A stretch of DNA of 64,000 nt from Eshraghiella sp964441705 (GTDB taxonomy: Bacteria > Bacillota > Clostridia > Lachnospirales > Lachnospiraceae): assembly GCA_964441705.1 (NCBI GenBank), contig CAYTWF010000003.1, positions 18,070-82,069 on the forward strand, read 5' to 3'. The position numbers and the translations under genes are program-made. The notes beneath the pieces are model-generated. The model did not search any database. It had not been told where the DNA came from and saw only the letters and a program-made list of their open reading frames with translations. This document shows, one piece after another, positions 51,629 to 60,505 of this stretch. Each line of letters starts with the position of its first letter. The first letter of the stretch is position 1.

Positions 51629-52498
51629 ATGAGTCTTGACAATACTTTTGAAAATCTGCATTTTGACCAGCTTATTAACGTTATTGGCAAACGCTACTGC
51701 GCTGATACCTTCCCTATGCACTGGCATAAGTATGTGGAAATAGTAGCATTTCCAGAGGACGCAAATTATAAGCAGCCAGCAATAATTCAAGTTAATAATA
51801 CTGTATACACAATGAAGCCCGGAGATATAATTATGGTCTGGCCAGGTGCGCTCCACGAATACCTGGGTAATCCGGATGAGGCTATCGTTATACTTCAATT
51901 TCAGCCATCTCTTTGTACAGAGCTGCCGGATTTTGCCCCATATTTGAATCTGTTTCGCACGATTGAGCAGATAAGTCCTGATTCCCAGCCCGGTCTTGCC
52001 CAGAACATGATGCAGTCCATATGCCGTATTGTGGACATTCAGGAGCAGAAGCAGCCCTTTCATGGTGTTGAAGCAGTTATTAATCTATATGATATGTTTA
52101 TGGAGCTTGGTATATATATTAACAATACAATTTTAAAGGGAACAAGTGCCAAAGAGACCAGAACCAGTCAGTTTTTTGAGAAAATAACCCTTGCCTGCAG
52201 CTACATTGCTGATAACTGCCGTCAGACTCTGCGGCTTGAAGAGGTTGCTGATTACGCAGGCTTCAGTCCCTGCTATTTCTCCAGAATATTTAAGCAGGCA
52301 ACTGGCTGCAGCTACGTTGATTATCTTAACCTTCAACGTCTCAAGCATGCTCAGTCCCTGCTTTCAGATACTAACCTTACTATTACCGAGATATCATTTC
52401 AGTCCGGTTTTAAAAGCATATCCACCTTTAACAGAATATTTCTGCAGCACGAGGGCTGCTCTCCAAGAGAGTATCGTAGATACTACCAGCATTCGTAG
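51629..52498 (+). CDS. AraC-family regulator, second
   Basis: 289 residues. Cupin-like N-terminus (CADTFPMHWHKYVEIVAF, then GDIIMVWPGALHEY) and C-terminal double helix-turn-helix (RLEEVADYAGFSPCYFSRIFKQATGCSYVDYL, then NLTITEISFQSGFKSISTFNRIFLQHEGCSPREYRR). Start at 51629 chosen for the closer GGTGAG; an ATG at 51599 has no site. Divergent from the third MATE gene, which it may control. Confidence 0.9.
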   Translation: MSLDNTFENLHFDQLINVIGKRYCADTFPMHWHKYVEIVAFPEDANYKQPAIIQVNNTVYTMKPGDIIMVWPGALHEYLGNPDEAIVILQFQPSLCTELPDFAPYLNLFRTIEQISPDSQPGLAQNMMQSICRIVDIQEQKQPFHGVEAVINLYDMFMELGIYINNTILKGTSAKETRTSQFFEKITLACSYIADNCRQTLRLEEVADYAGFSPCYFSRIFKQATGCSYVDYLNLQRLKHAQSLLSDTNLTITEISFQSGFKSISTFNRIFLQHEGCSPREYRRYYQHS

Positions 52499-52507
52499 TA
52501 TCACCTG

Positions 52508-55500
52508 TCATTTACTATCCGGTTGGCAATATTTGTCAATTGCCTCATATAAAGTTCTTGGATTAACGGGCTTTGATATATGTTCATTCATGCCTGACTC
52601 CATAGACCTTGCAATATCATCCGGGAATGCATTGGCGCTTACTGCAATAATTGGAATTGTACGTCCCTGTTCCCTCTTGGACTGCCTGATATTACGTGCC
52701 GCCTCATATCCATTCATTACCGGCATCTGAATATCCATGAAAATAACCTGATATGTACCATCATCAGCATTATTAAAGGTATCAAGAGCAAGCTGTCCAT
52801 TCTCACACAATGTAACGTCTATATGAACATCCTCCAGCATTCTTGTAAGAATATCTGCGTTAATGAAATTATCCTCTGCCACAATTGCGCGGATACCAGT
52901 AAAATCATACTGTTCATATATATCCTTCTCCGGTTCATATTCACCAAAGGTATTCATAACTGCGTCAAAAAGCACCGACTGGAAAACAGGCTTGTATAAT
53001 ACCTGCCTTATTCCCTCATCTGCTGCAAGCATATCAACACTGCTGCTGTTATCGGTTGTTGCAAAAATAACGATGTCCTCATCCACAGCAGCGATTTCCT
53101 TAACAACTGCTCTGTTTTCAATAATAAGCTCTTCGTCTATGATGCATAGAGAATATGCATACTCTGTCCCCAGTCTTGACTGGATTCGTCTCACCAGCTT
53201 TTCCGGATCTGTGACAATATCACACTTAATGCCAAGCTTTTTAAGGAAATCCTTAAGCTGGGCACTATCCTCCTGACTTCTGCTTCCAATCAGGGTTCTC
53301 ACGTGTGAACAGTTAATCTCATTGTTAATAACGACCTCGCTGTCAGGTTTTTTTAATGGAATTACTACTGTAAATGTACTGCCCTTGCCAACGGTGCTTT
53401 CAACTGCAATTGTTCCATTCATGGCATTGACAAAATATTTTGTAAGAAATAATCCGAGCCCCATTCCGCCATGGGTTCGTGAATATGCTCTGTCACTTTG
53501 ATTAAAGGGAGCACATATTTTGTCCAGAAACTCCTCTGTCATACCCTTTCCTGTATCAGTGCAGGTAAAGGTAAGCTCAATTGTATGCTCATCCAGTTCT
53601 TTTTCACTTATCAATGCAGTTATCGTTCCGCCATCAGGTGTAAACTTAACACCATTTCCTAAAAGATTCTGCATTATCTGAATCAGTCTCAGCTTATCTC
53701 CCACCACATACTCGTGTAAAATATTGTTGATTTTGATTGAATAATTCTGGTTCTTCTGAGCCGCCTTAATGGAAATATTCTGGTCAACATCACCAATGAC
53801 AGTCTTAAGGTCAAAAAGCTCCTGCTTCATGTCGATGGAATCTGACGCAATCCTTGTATAATCCAGCATATCCTCTGATATGGCGGTAAGCTGAGCTGCC
53901 GCGTTCTGAGAACGTCTTATGTATTCTGCCTCCCGGTTATTTTTGCCAAGCTCTCCGGCTGCTATATTAAGATATCCAACAATAGCATTAAGTGGAGTCC
54001 TAAGTTCGTGGCTTATCATCATAAAAAATTCTGTTCTGGCAGCACTGGTATCCGATTCTTTTTTAAGCTCCCGTTCAATTCTCTTTTTTCTTGCTATAAT
54101 CATATAAATTGCAACAAATACTCCACACAGAACAAGTATTGTCACTACGATAAGTGTAATCACCAGTTTCGGATTTGAATAAAACAGCCCTCTAAATGAA
54201 AAACGTTCCTCTGCAATAGAATTCTGAATGATTATCTGCTCAAGCTCATTAGTACCAATGCATAACAAGGATTTGTCAAATATGCTTAACAGGGGTGCAT
54301 CCGAATCCTTATTAACGGCAAACGCCAGGTTTTCATAATATCCTGAATTAGCAGTTGCATATAATTCACTGTATTCCATTGTTGACAAATAGTAGGTTGA
54401 CACCAGTTCATTAACATAGGTCGCATCTGCCTCGCCGCTGTTAACTGCGTCCAGGCAGTCCTTTACAGTATCGTAATATATAACCTTTTTATTCTTTAGC
54501 TCATTTCTCATTACATATCCGATATAGAATCTGCTAGGAAGGGCTATGGTTATATCTGCTTCTGATGCATTACTTCCTTTTCTGGTAACCATTACAACGG
54601 ATGAATCTACAACATGATTGGTCATCATTACACTTTGCTGAGCAGACCAGCTGTTATCATCTGCAAGAATTGCCACAACATTATTAATCATATCCGGGTC
54701 GTCCACAGCCAGTGCATTGAATTCATCCTCTGTACACAGCTTAAACTTCAGCCCGCTGTATTCCTCTATCTTATCAATGACATCAATGAATATACCCTTA
54801 TATTCACCTGTTGCACTATCATACCAGGTTACAGGAGCCCAGTCTGGATTAACAATAAGATACACATCCTTGCCTGAATTAATATACTCCATTTCCTCTC
54901 TTGTAAAGGTGGCTGTAGCATTGGCACCACTTATCATATATTTCTCAGACATCTGGGTATAGAAATTAGGATTGTTATCAACTATTTTTCTAAGCGCATC
55001 ATTAAGCTCCTGTGCAATATCTTCTCTACTATTATTGACCGCATAATACAGCGGCTGCTTATCCATTCTTCCAACAATTTTGGTATCAATGGTATTGGTA
55101 ATGCTTGATGCACACACCAAATCCACTTCCCCACCAAGAAGTGCACTTTCCATTTCCTTCATCGTGTCATATACAACTATATCAATTTGAAAATTATGCA
55201 CTTTTGCATAATTTGTCACCTCATCTGTGAGCATTCCTTTCATCATGGCAACCCTGCAGCCATCAAAAGTATCAAAGCTTTCGTAAAAAAGCTGGTCATT
55301 GTCACTTCTGACATACAGCTTATTCTGGGAATTACTTACGGAATAATCAGAAAAGAACATCTGCTCCTCCCTGCTTTCTGTTCTGCCAATTCCGCTCATT
55401 ACATCAATCTCCCCATTGATAAGCATCTTAAGACAGTCCGCATAGCTGGCCTCTACAAATTCATAATTCCATCTTGTATATTTCTGTATCTGTATATAGT

Positions 55501-55708
55501 AATCATAGGAAAAGCCTGAATATGTACCATCCTCACTCTTCTCCTGATAATTGGCAACAGGATAATACCCCACCCTGACTGTATCGTGCTCCACCGATGC
55601 GGTCTGAGGAATATCATCCTGCGCTGCTGTACTTGTGAGTGTGCATATGATACATAACAGCACCATAGCTGCACTGCACAATTTCTTAATTATCTGTACT
55701 CTCTTCAT
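52508..55708 (-). CDS. Transmembrane hybrid kinase with two solute-binding sensor domains
   Basis: 1066 residues. A signal anchor (about 1-30) precedes two tandem SBP_bac_3-type domains outside the cell (about 40-262: VRVGYYPVANYQEKSEDGTYSGFSYDYYIQIQ; about 275-495: VYLIVNPDWAPVTWYDSATGEYKGIFIDVIDKI). One membrane helix (about 516-540) follows, then SHELRTP (about 564), HATPase (GMGLGLFL), a receiver with a degenerate phospho-site region and an intact receiver (LMDIQMP... here FMDIQMPVMNG, about 989). The two binding domains resemble BvgS/EvgS sensors. Ligand probably an amino acid or similar polar compound; this is inference. Confidence 0.92.
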   Translation of the reverse strand: MKRVQIIKKLCSAAMVLLCIICTLTSTAAQDDIPQTASVEHDTVRVGYYPVANYQEKSEDGTYSGFSYDYYIQIQKYTRWNYEFVEASYADCLKMLINGEIDVMSGIGRTESREEQMFFSDYSVSNSQNKLYVRSDNDQLFYESFDTFDGCRVAMMKGMLTDEVTNYAKVHNFQIDIVVYDTMKEMESALLGGEVDLVCASSITNTIDTKIVGRMDKQPLYYAVNNSREDIAQELNDALRKIVDNNPNFYTQMSEKYMISGANATATFTREEMEYINSGKDVYLIVNPDWAPVTWYDSATGEYKGIFIDVIDKIEEYSGLKFKLCTEDEFNALAVDDPDMINNVVAILADDNSWSAQQSVMMTNHVVDSSVVMVTRKGSNASEADITIALPSRFYIGYVMRNELKNKKVIYYDTVKDCLDAVNSGEADATYVNELVSTYYLSTMEYSELYATANSGYYENLAFAVNKDSDAPLLSIFDKSLLCIGTNELEQIIIQNSIAEERFSFRGLFYSNPKLVITLIVVTILVLCGVFVAIYMIIARKKRIERELKKESDTSAARTEFFMMISHELRTPLNAIVGYLNIAAGELGKNNREAEYIRRSQNAAAQLTAISEDMLDYTRIASDSIDMKQELFDLKTVIGDVDQNISIKAAQKNQNYSIKINNILHEYVVGDKLRLIQIMQNLLGNGVKFTPDGGTITALISEKELDEHTIELTFTCTDTGKGMTEEFLDKICAPFNQSDRAYSRTHGGMGLGLFLTKYFVNAMNGTIAVESTVGKGSTFTVVIPLKKPDSEVVINNEINCSHVRTLIGSRSQEDSAQLKDFLKKLGIKCDIVTDPEKLVRRIQSRLGTEYAYSLCIIDEELIIENRAVVKEIAAVDEDIVIFATTDNSSSVDMLAADEGIRQVLYKPVFQSVLFDAVMNTFGEYEPEKDIYEQYDFTGIRAIVAEDNFINADILTRMLEDVHIDVTLCENGQLALDTFNNADDGTYQVIFMDIQMPVMNGYEAARNIRQSKREQGRTIPIIAVSANAFPDDIARSMESGMNEHISKPVNPRTLYEAIDKYCQPDSK

Positions 55709-55846
55709 AATAATCTCCCCTTATATGATTCTTTGTACCAATATATTAATTTATTTTAACATATTATCTCACATTTTTCATTATCTACAATATACTAAAT
55801 AATATTTTCAGGCCTTTTGCATACAATTTAATACAGGAGGCTTAGC

Positions 55847-56377
55847 ATGAATTCAAGACCCTATTATGATTCTCACACAGGCTGGCAGATTGCAGGAGCA
55901 ATATTTACAATTATTACAGGAACACTGCTGCACTTTATATATGAATGGACCGGAGAAAATTACATTGCTTCACTTGTAGGTGCCGTTAATGAAAGCACCT
56001 GGGAGCACCTTAAGCTTATATTCTTTCCAATGCTTATATTCTCCATAATAGAATACTTTGGCTATGGGAGAAATCAGGATAATTTCTCCGCAGTTCGCTA
56101 TACCTCAATTTTCATAGGGATGCTTACCATTGTAGTACTTTTCTATACCTATTCAGGAATTGTTGGAACCAATTACGGCTGGGCCAATATTCTTGTATTT
56201 ATAATTAGTGTTGTTACCGCATACTACTGGAGCTGGCGCAAGCTTGATTCAGGCTGGGGAAGCAAAGGGTATACCGGATTGGTCAGCTTTGTTATGGTAA
56301 TGGTATTTACTGTGTTTTTTATTATTTTTACCTATAATCCACCAGCCATTGGTCTGTTTATGGCACCCGCTGAATAA
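55847..56377 (+). CDS. DUF6512-type membrane protein
   Basis: 176 residues with five to six membrane segments. The N-terminal stretch WQIAGAIFTIITGTLLHFIYEWTGEN and NESTWEHLKLIFFPMLIF are the family hallmark. Function unknown. It is a lone plus-strand gene, with RBS AGGAGG; the terminator of the feo operon overlaps its 3' flank. Divergent from the large kinase gene. Confidence 0.8.
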   Translation: MNSRPYYDSHTGWQIAGAIFTIITGTLLHFIYEWTGENYIASLVGAVNESTWEHLKLIFFPMLIFSIIEYFGYGRNQDNFSAVRYTSIFIGMLTIVVLFYTYSGIVGTNYGWANILVFIISVVTAYYWSWRKLDSGWGSKGYTGLVSFVMVMVFTVFFIIFTYNPPAIGLFMAPAE

Positions 56378-56408
56378 AAAAATACAGGGTGGAATTCCAC
56401 CCTGTACC
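56376..56408 (-). terminator. Terminator closing the feoB-lrgAB operon
   Basis: Perfect 10-bp arms TACAGGGTGG/CCACCCTGTA (56383-56406) around AATT, followed on the minus strand by seven T that reach the DUF6512 stop region. Confidence 0.92.
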
Positions 56409-56431
56409 AGTCAGCTGTCTATGTTTTCAGC

Positions 56432-56524
56432 CTAATTATTCTTATTTTTTTTATTCTCTGCGATGAAGCAGTACAAGCCTGCTACAGCAACCGCAACACC
56501 CATAATGATAATGAATACAGTCAT
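56432..56524 (-). CDS. 30-residue single-pass membrane peptide
   Basis: An intact 30-codon frame, ATG at 56524 to TAG at 56432-56434, with GGAGGT nine bases upstream, a strong and well-spaced site. The peptide begins MTVFIIIMGVAVAVAGL (one membrane helix), then YCFIAE and ends in a Lys/Asn-rich tail. It lies between the last larger gene of the feo-lrg operon and the operon terminator. Size and layout resemble other small membrane subunits (KdpF, CydX), but no family motif is seen. It lacks the Cys motif of FeoB-associated peptides. Confidence 0.65.
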   Translation of the reverse strand: MTVFIIIMGVAVAVAGLYCFIAENKKNKNN

Positions 56525-56553
56525 TCCGGTACCTCCTTATATAATACTGCGGA

Positions 56554-56967
56554 TTATATAAGGCTGCTCTCTTTGGGTCCATCCTTGTTATGAATGTATG
56601 TCACTATTTTCTTAAGATTCCATGGAATACTGTCCCCACTCCAACGTTCAAATATCTGTGTATATCTGATATGCTCCGGCAGGCAGTTAACACTGTCAAT
56701 GCTGCCAGTCAGACGTAAGCCTCTGTTAAGGCTGTTCTGTCTGATATAATATCTTCCCGCCGTATCAATCCTGCCCTGGCATTCCTGCTCCAGATTAGTA
56801 TACGGAATATATGACACCAGCTGTCCATGCTGGGAATAGCTCTGCCCTGCAGTCGCTGCTGTGGTTTCACCCATTACGGGATTAATCGCATATTTGGTAT
56901 TAACTGTGATTGCCAATATAAGACTGCACATTAATACAGATATAATTATTCTGAGTTTATTATTCAT
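56554..56967 (-). CDS. Secreted or anchored protein, function unknown
   Basis: 137 residues. N-terminal signal/anchor (about 7-27), then a soluble extracytoplasmic part with Tyr/Gln-rich SYSQHGQLVSYIPYTNLEQECQGRIDTAGRYYIRQNSL and two cysteines. No family recognised. It starts 12 bp after lrgB and is followed by the 30-residue peptide gene, so it is part of the same operon. Confidence 0.6.
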   Translation of the reverse strand: MNNKLRIIISVLMCSLILAITVNTKYAINPVMGETTAATAGQSYSQHGQLVSYIPYTNLEQECQGRIDTAGRYYIRQNSLNRGLRLTGSIDSVNCLPEHIRYTQIFERWSGDSIPWNLKKIVTYIHNKDGPKESSLI

Positions 56968-56979
56968 GTTGCTCCATAT

Positions 56980-57672
56980 TTATATAAAGTTAGCAAATAC
57001 CGCAGCTCCAATAACTGTCAGTATTCCTGCAACAGCGATTGAAAGACTGCTCATGGCACCTTCTACCGCTCCAAGCTCCATTGCCTTAGTTGTTCCAATA
57101 GCATGAGCTGATGTTCCAAGTGCAATTCCTTTGGCAACAGGCTCCTGAATCCTGAACAGCCTAAAGACTATATCTGCAATTACATTGCCAATGATTCCGG
57201 TAATAATAATCACGGCAACAGTTATGGTTACATATCCGCCAAGCTCCTCTGACACACCCATTCCAATGGCTGTTGTAATGGATTTTGGAAGCAGTGTAAC
57301 ATAGTTGCTGTGGTCAAGCCCGAATAATAATGCCATTACCAGAACGCATAAAAGACTTGCCGCCACACCTGACAATATTCCTGCCGCAACCGCCTTCCAG
57401 TTCTTTCTAAGCAGCCTCAGCTGTTCATACAGTGGAATGGCAAGGCAAACCGTGGCCGGTGTAAGAAGGTAGCTTAAATATCTGGCACCTTCATTATAGG
57501 TATTATAATCTATCCTGCAAAATACCAGCACAAGTATTGTAACAGCTATTGACACCAGCAATGGATTAAAAAAAGGAAACTTGAATTTCTTTTTCAGCCA
57601 CATTCCAAGAATATACGTGCCAAGACTGATAAAAACCCCAAAATATACAGTGGTCTGAAGAAGGCTATTCAT
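56980..57672 (-). CDS. lrgB: LrgB/CidB family membrane protein
   Basis: 230 residues, about seven membrane segments. Family marks: NPLLVSIAVTI, PATVCLAIPLYEQ, LLPKSITTAIGMGVSEELGG and GTSAHAIGTTKAMELG. LrgAB/CidAB proteins affect murein hydrolase activity and, in plants and bacteria, export of pyruvate or similar acids. The start at 57672 overlaps the lrgA end by eight bases. The operon context with feoB is unusual. Confidence 0.92.
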   Translation of the reverse strand: MNSLLQTTVYFGVFISLGTYILGMWLKKKFKFPFFNPLLVSIAVTILVLVFCRIDYNTYNEGARYLSYLLTPATVCLAIPLYEQLRLLRKNWKAVAAGILSGVAASLLCVLVMALLFGLDHSNYVTLLPKSITTAIGMGVSEELGGYVTITVAVIIITGIIGNVIADIVFRLFRIQEPVAKGIALGTSAHAIGTTKAMELGAVEGAMSSLSIAVAGILTVIGAAVFANFI

Positions 57673-58042
57673 TGTTCTGTACCTCCATATCATGCCTGCG
57701 TCCGGCTCTGATTACCAGCTGGGTAACCCATCCCGCCGTAGCCATCACTACAATGGTAGATACAATTGTAATTGATACAACAGGCACAAGGGATTCTTTA
57801 AGAACTCCCCAGGATTGCATAAGTCCCACGCCCGCAGGTATAAACATAACAGGCATAATTTCTATAAGAAACATTGCCACAGACTTAACTGCTTCCAGCT
57901 TAATAAGTCCTGTACAAAGGCTGATAAACATAATAACAAGTCCATATATGCTGGCCGGTATGGGAAGTGGAATATAATAATGCATTAGTTCTCCCACAAA
58001 GGAAACTGCAATAATAATCATAAATTGCTTTAAATATTTCAT
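57665..58042 (-). CDS. lrgA: LrgA/CidA family membrane protein
   Basis: 125 residues with four membrane segments; IPLPIPASIYGLVIMFISL and MPVMFIPAGVGLMQSWGVLKE are diagnostic. Holin-like partner of LrgB; the two form a membrane complex linked with autolysis control and pyruvate transport in other Firmicutes. It starts 33 bp after feoB. Confidence 0.93.
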   Translation of the reverse strand: MKYLKQFMIIIAVSFVGELMHYYIPLPIPASIYGLVIMFISLCTGLIKLEAVKSVAMFLIEIMPVMFIPAGVGLMQSWGVLKESLVPVVSITIVSTIVVMATAGWVTQLVIRAGRRHDMEVQNNE

Positions 58043-58075
58043 CGGTTACACACTCTTTTTTCAGTTATTATACCC

Positions 58076-60439
58076 TTACGCTGCGCCAAACAGCATTCCC
58101 ACAAGTCTTACAAGTCCTGCCATTACCCATGCAATACCACATTGGCCAACAACTACCACAAGAGCCCATTTCCATCCAAGCTCACGCTTAACTGATGCAA
58201 TTGCAGCTACACATGGTGTGTAGAGCAGGCAGAATACCAACAGACTGGCAGCAGCAAGCGGTGTAATTGCTCCAAGAATCCCAGCGGTGCTTCCAAAAAG
58301 AATTGACAGCGTTGATACAACACTTTCTTTTGCCATAAAGCCTGTAACAAGCGCAGTTGACACCCTCCAGTCGCCAAAGCCAAGTGGTCCAAATATTGGT
58401 GCGATAAAGCCTGCCAGCATTGCAAGCATACTGTCCTTGGAGTCCTTGACAACATCAAGATGGAGATTAAAGGTCTGCAGGAACCATATTACTATTGTAG
58501 CAATAAAGATAACTGAAAAGGCCCTCTGTAAAAAGTCCTTTGCCTTGTCCCACAACAGCATGGCAACATTTTTTAATCCCGGCATTCTGTAGTTAGGAAG
58601 CTCCATAACAAAAGGAACCGCCTCACCCTTAAATATTGTTCCCTTCATAAGCAGTGCCATTGCAATTCCAACCATTATTCCTACAAAGTACAGAAGAATC
58701 ATTACAAGTGCACCCTGCTTAGGGAAAAAGGCTGATGCAAAAAAAGCATATATAGGCAGCTTGGCTGAGCAGCTCATAAATGGAGTGAGAAGAATTGTCA
58801 TCTTACGGTCTCTCTCTGACGGAAGCGTACGGCTTGCCATAACCCCAGGCACGGTACATCCAAAGCCAATAAGCATAGGCACAATGCTTCGACCTGAAAG
58901 TCCTATTTTTCTTAAAAGCTTATCCATTACAAATGCAACTCGCGCTATGTACCCGCTGTCCTCCATAAGGGACAGGAATAAAAACAGTGTAACAATTATA
59001 GGCAGAAAGCTTAGAACACTTCCAACGCCATTAAAAATACCATCTATTACAAGGGAATGAAGCACACCGTTAACATGGGCAGCACTTAATCCCTTATCTA
59101 CCACGTTTCCAAGAGCATCTATACCCATGGCTAATACATCCTGAAGCTTTGCACCGATTACATTAAATGTAAGCCAGAATACAAGTGCCATTATTCCAAT
59201 AAATGCAGGAATTGCAGTGTATTTGCCGGTAAGAACCTTGTCTATCCTTACACTTCTTGCATGCTCCTTACTTTCCTTAGGACGCACAACTGTCTGGGAA
59301 CAAACCTGTCTTATAAAAGAAAATCTCATGTCTGCAATTGCAGCCGCGCGGTCAAGTCCGCTCTCCGACTCCATCTGTGCAGTGATATGCTCGATCATCT
59401 CTTTTTCATTCTCATCAAGACCAAGCTTATCCTCTATCATCTGGTCACCCTCGGCCAGCTTACTTGCAGCAAATCTTACAGGAATATCTGCTTTTTTGGC
59501 ATGGTCCTCAATAAGATGCATAATACCATGAAGGCATCTGTGTACCGCGCCACCATTGACATTGGCGTCGCAGAAGTCCTTACGTCCAGGACATTCCTGG
59601 TATTTGGCCACATGAATTGCATGCTCTATAAGCTCATCAATACCCTCACCCTTGGCTGCGGATATTGGTACAACCGGAATTCCAAGCATATCCTCCATCT
59701 CATTAACAAGAACCGAGCCTCCATTGGCACGAACCTCATCCATCATATTAAGTGCAAGCACCATTGGAACATTCAGCTCCATAAGCTGCATTGTAAGATA
59801 CAGATTTCTCTCAATATTGCCTGCATCAACAATATTAATAATTCCCTTTGGATGCTCATCTAATACAAACTGCCTTGTAACAATCTCTTCACTTGAATAA
59901 GGAGACATGGAATATATTCCCGGAAGGTCAGTTATAAGCGTATTGCTGTGTCCCTTAATAACTCCGTCTTTTCTGTCAACTGTAACGCCTGGGAAATTAC
60001 CAACATGCTGATTGGCTCCCGTCAGTTGATTAAAAAGAGTGGTTTTGCCACAGTTCTGATTGCCTGCAAGAGCAAAAGTAAGAACCGTATTCTCAGGAAG
60101 CGGGTGCTCCGTTGCCTTCACATGGTACTTGCCGCCCTCACCCAGTCCAGGATGTTCCTTTGCCTTGAGCTTATCCGGATTTTTTTTCTTTGTATCCGAC
60201 ACAGTCTCTTCATCTCTTACATTACTTATCTCTATCTTATCTGCATCTGCAACTCTGAGAGTAAGCTCATACCCCTGAACCATAAATTCCATAGGGTCTC
60301 CCATAGGTGCAAATTTGACTAATTTAATACTGCCGTTTGGAATTACACCCATATCAAGGAAATGCTGCCTTAATGCGCCTTCTCCCCCTACAGCTGTAAT
60401 GGTCGCGGTTTTTCCAATCGGTAAGTCCTTAAGTGTCAT
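58076..60439 (-). CDS. feoB: Ferrous iron transporter FeoB with fused FeoA domain
   Basis: 787 residues. Residues 1-75 are a FeoA SH3-like domain (LRQHFLDMGVIPNGSIKLVKFAPMGDPM). The G domain follows: G1 GNQNCGKTT (about 124), G3 DLPGIYSM, G4 NMMD. The membrane part carries FeoB gate motifs (FLPIIVTLFLFLSLMEDSGYIARVAFVMDKLL and GFGCTVPGVMA). It imports Fe2+ under anoxia. Fused FeoA-FeoB is common in Clostridia. A promoter with TTGACA lies in the 3' end of the upstream REC gene. Confidence 0.96.
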   Translation of the reverse strand: MTLKDLPIGKTATITAVGGEGALRQHFLDMGVIPNGSIKLVKFAPMGDPMEFMVQGYELTLRVADADKIEISNVRDEETVSDTKKKNPDKLKAKEHPGLGEGGKYHVKATEHPLPENTVLTFALAGNQNCGKTTLFNQLTGANQHVGNFPGVTVDRKDGVIKGHSNTLITDLPGIYSMSPYSSEEIVTRQFVLDEHPKGIINIVDAGNIERNLYLTMQLMELNVPMVLALNMMDEVRANGGSVLVNEMEDMLGIPVVPISAAKGEGIDELIEHAIHVAKYQECPGRKDFCDANVNGGAVHRCLHGIMHLIEDHAKKADIPVRFAASKLAEGDQMIEDKLGLDENEKEMIEHITAQMESESGLDRAAAIADMRFSFIRQVCSQTVVRPKESKEHARSVRIDKVLTGKYTAIPAFIGIMALVFWLTFNVIGAKLQDVLAMGIDALGNVVDKGLSAAHVNGVLHSLVIDGIFNGVGSVLSFLPIIVTLFLFLSLMEDSGYIARVAFVMDKLLRKIGLSGRSIVPMLIGFGCTVPGVMASRTLPSERDRKMTILLTPFMSCSAKLPIYAFFASAFFPKQGALVMILLYFVGIMVGIAMALLMKGTIFKGEAVPFVMELPNYRMPGLKNVAMLLWDKAKDFLQRAFSVIFIATIVIWFLQTFNLHLDVVKDSKDSMLAMLAGFIAPIFGPLGFGDWRVSTALVTGFMAKESVVSTLSILFGSTAGILGAITPLAAASLLVFCLLYTPCVAAIASVKRELGWKWALVVVVGQCGIAWVMAGLVRLVGMLFGAA

Positions 60440-60476
60440 TGTATATTCTTCCTCTGCTGATTATTTATCAATTCCT

Positions 60477-60505
60477 AGGATAAACTTTCATCTCTTGTAT
60501 GTCAA
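60477..60505 (-). promoter_or_regulatory. feoB promoter
   Basis: Minus strand TTGACA (60500-60505), 17-base spacer, TATCCT (60477-60482). The -35 overlaps the last codons of the upstream gene. No iron-regulator box could be assigned. Confidence 0.6.

Noticed and set aside
56432..56524. FeoB-associated Cys-rich peptide
   Set aside because: Right operon, but it has only one cysteine and no CxC/CxxC motif; listed as unclassified peptide.
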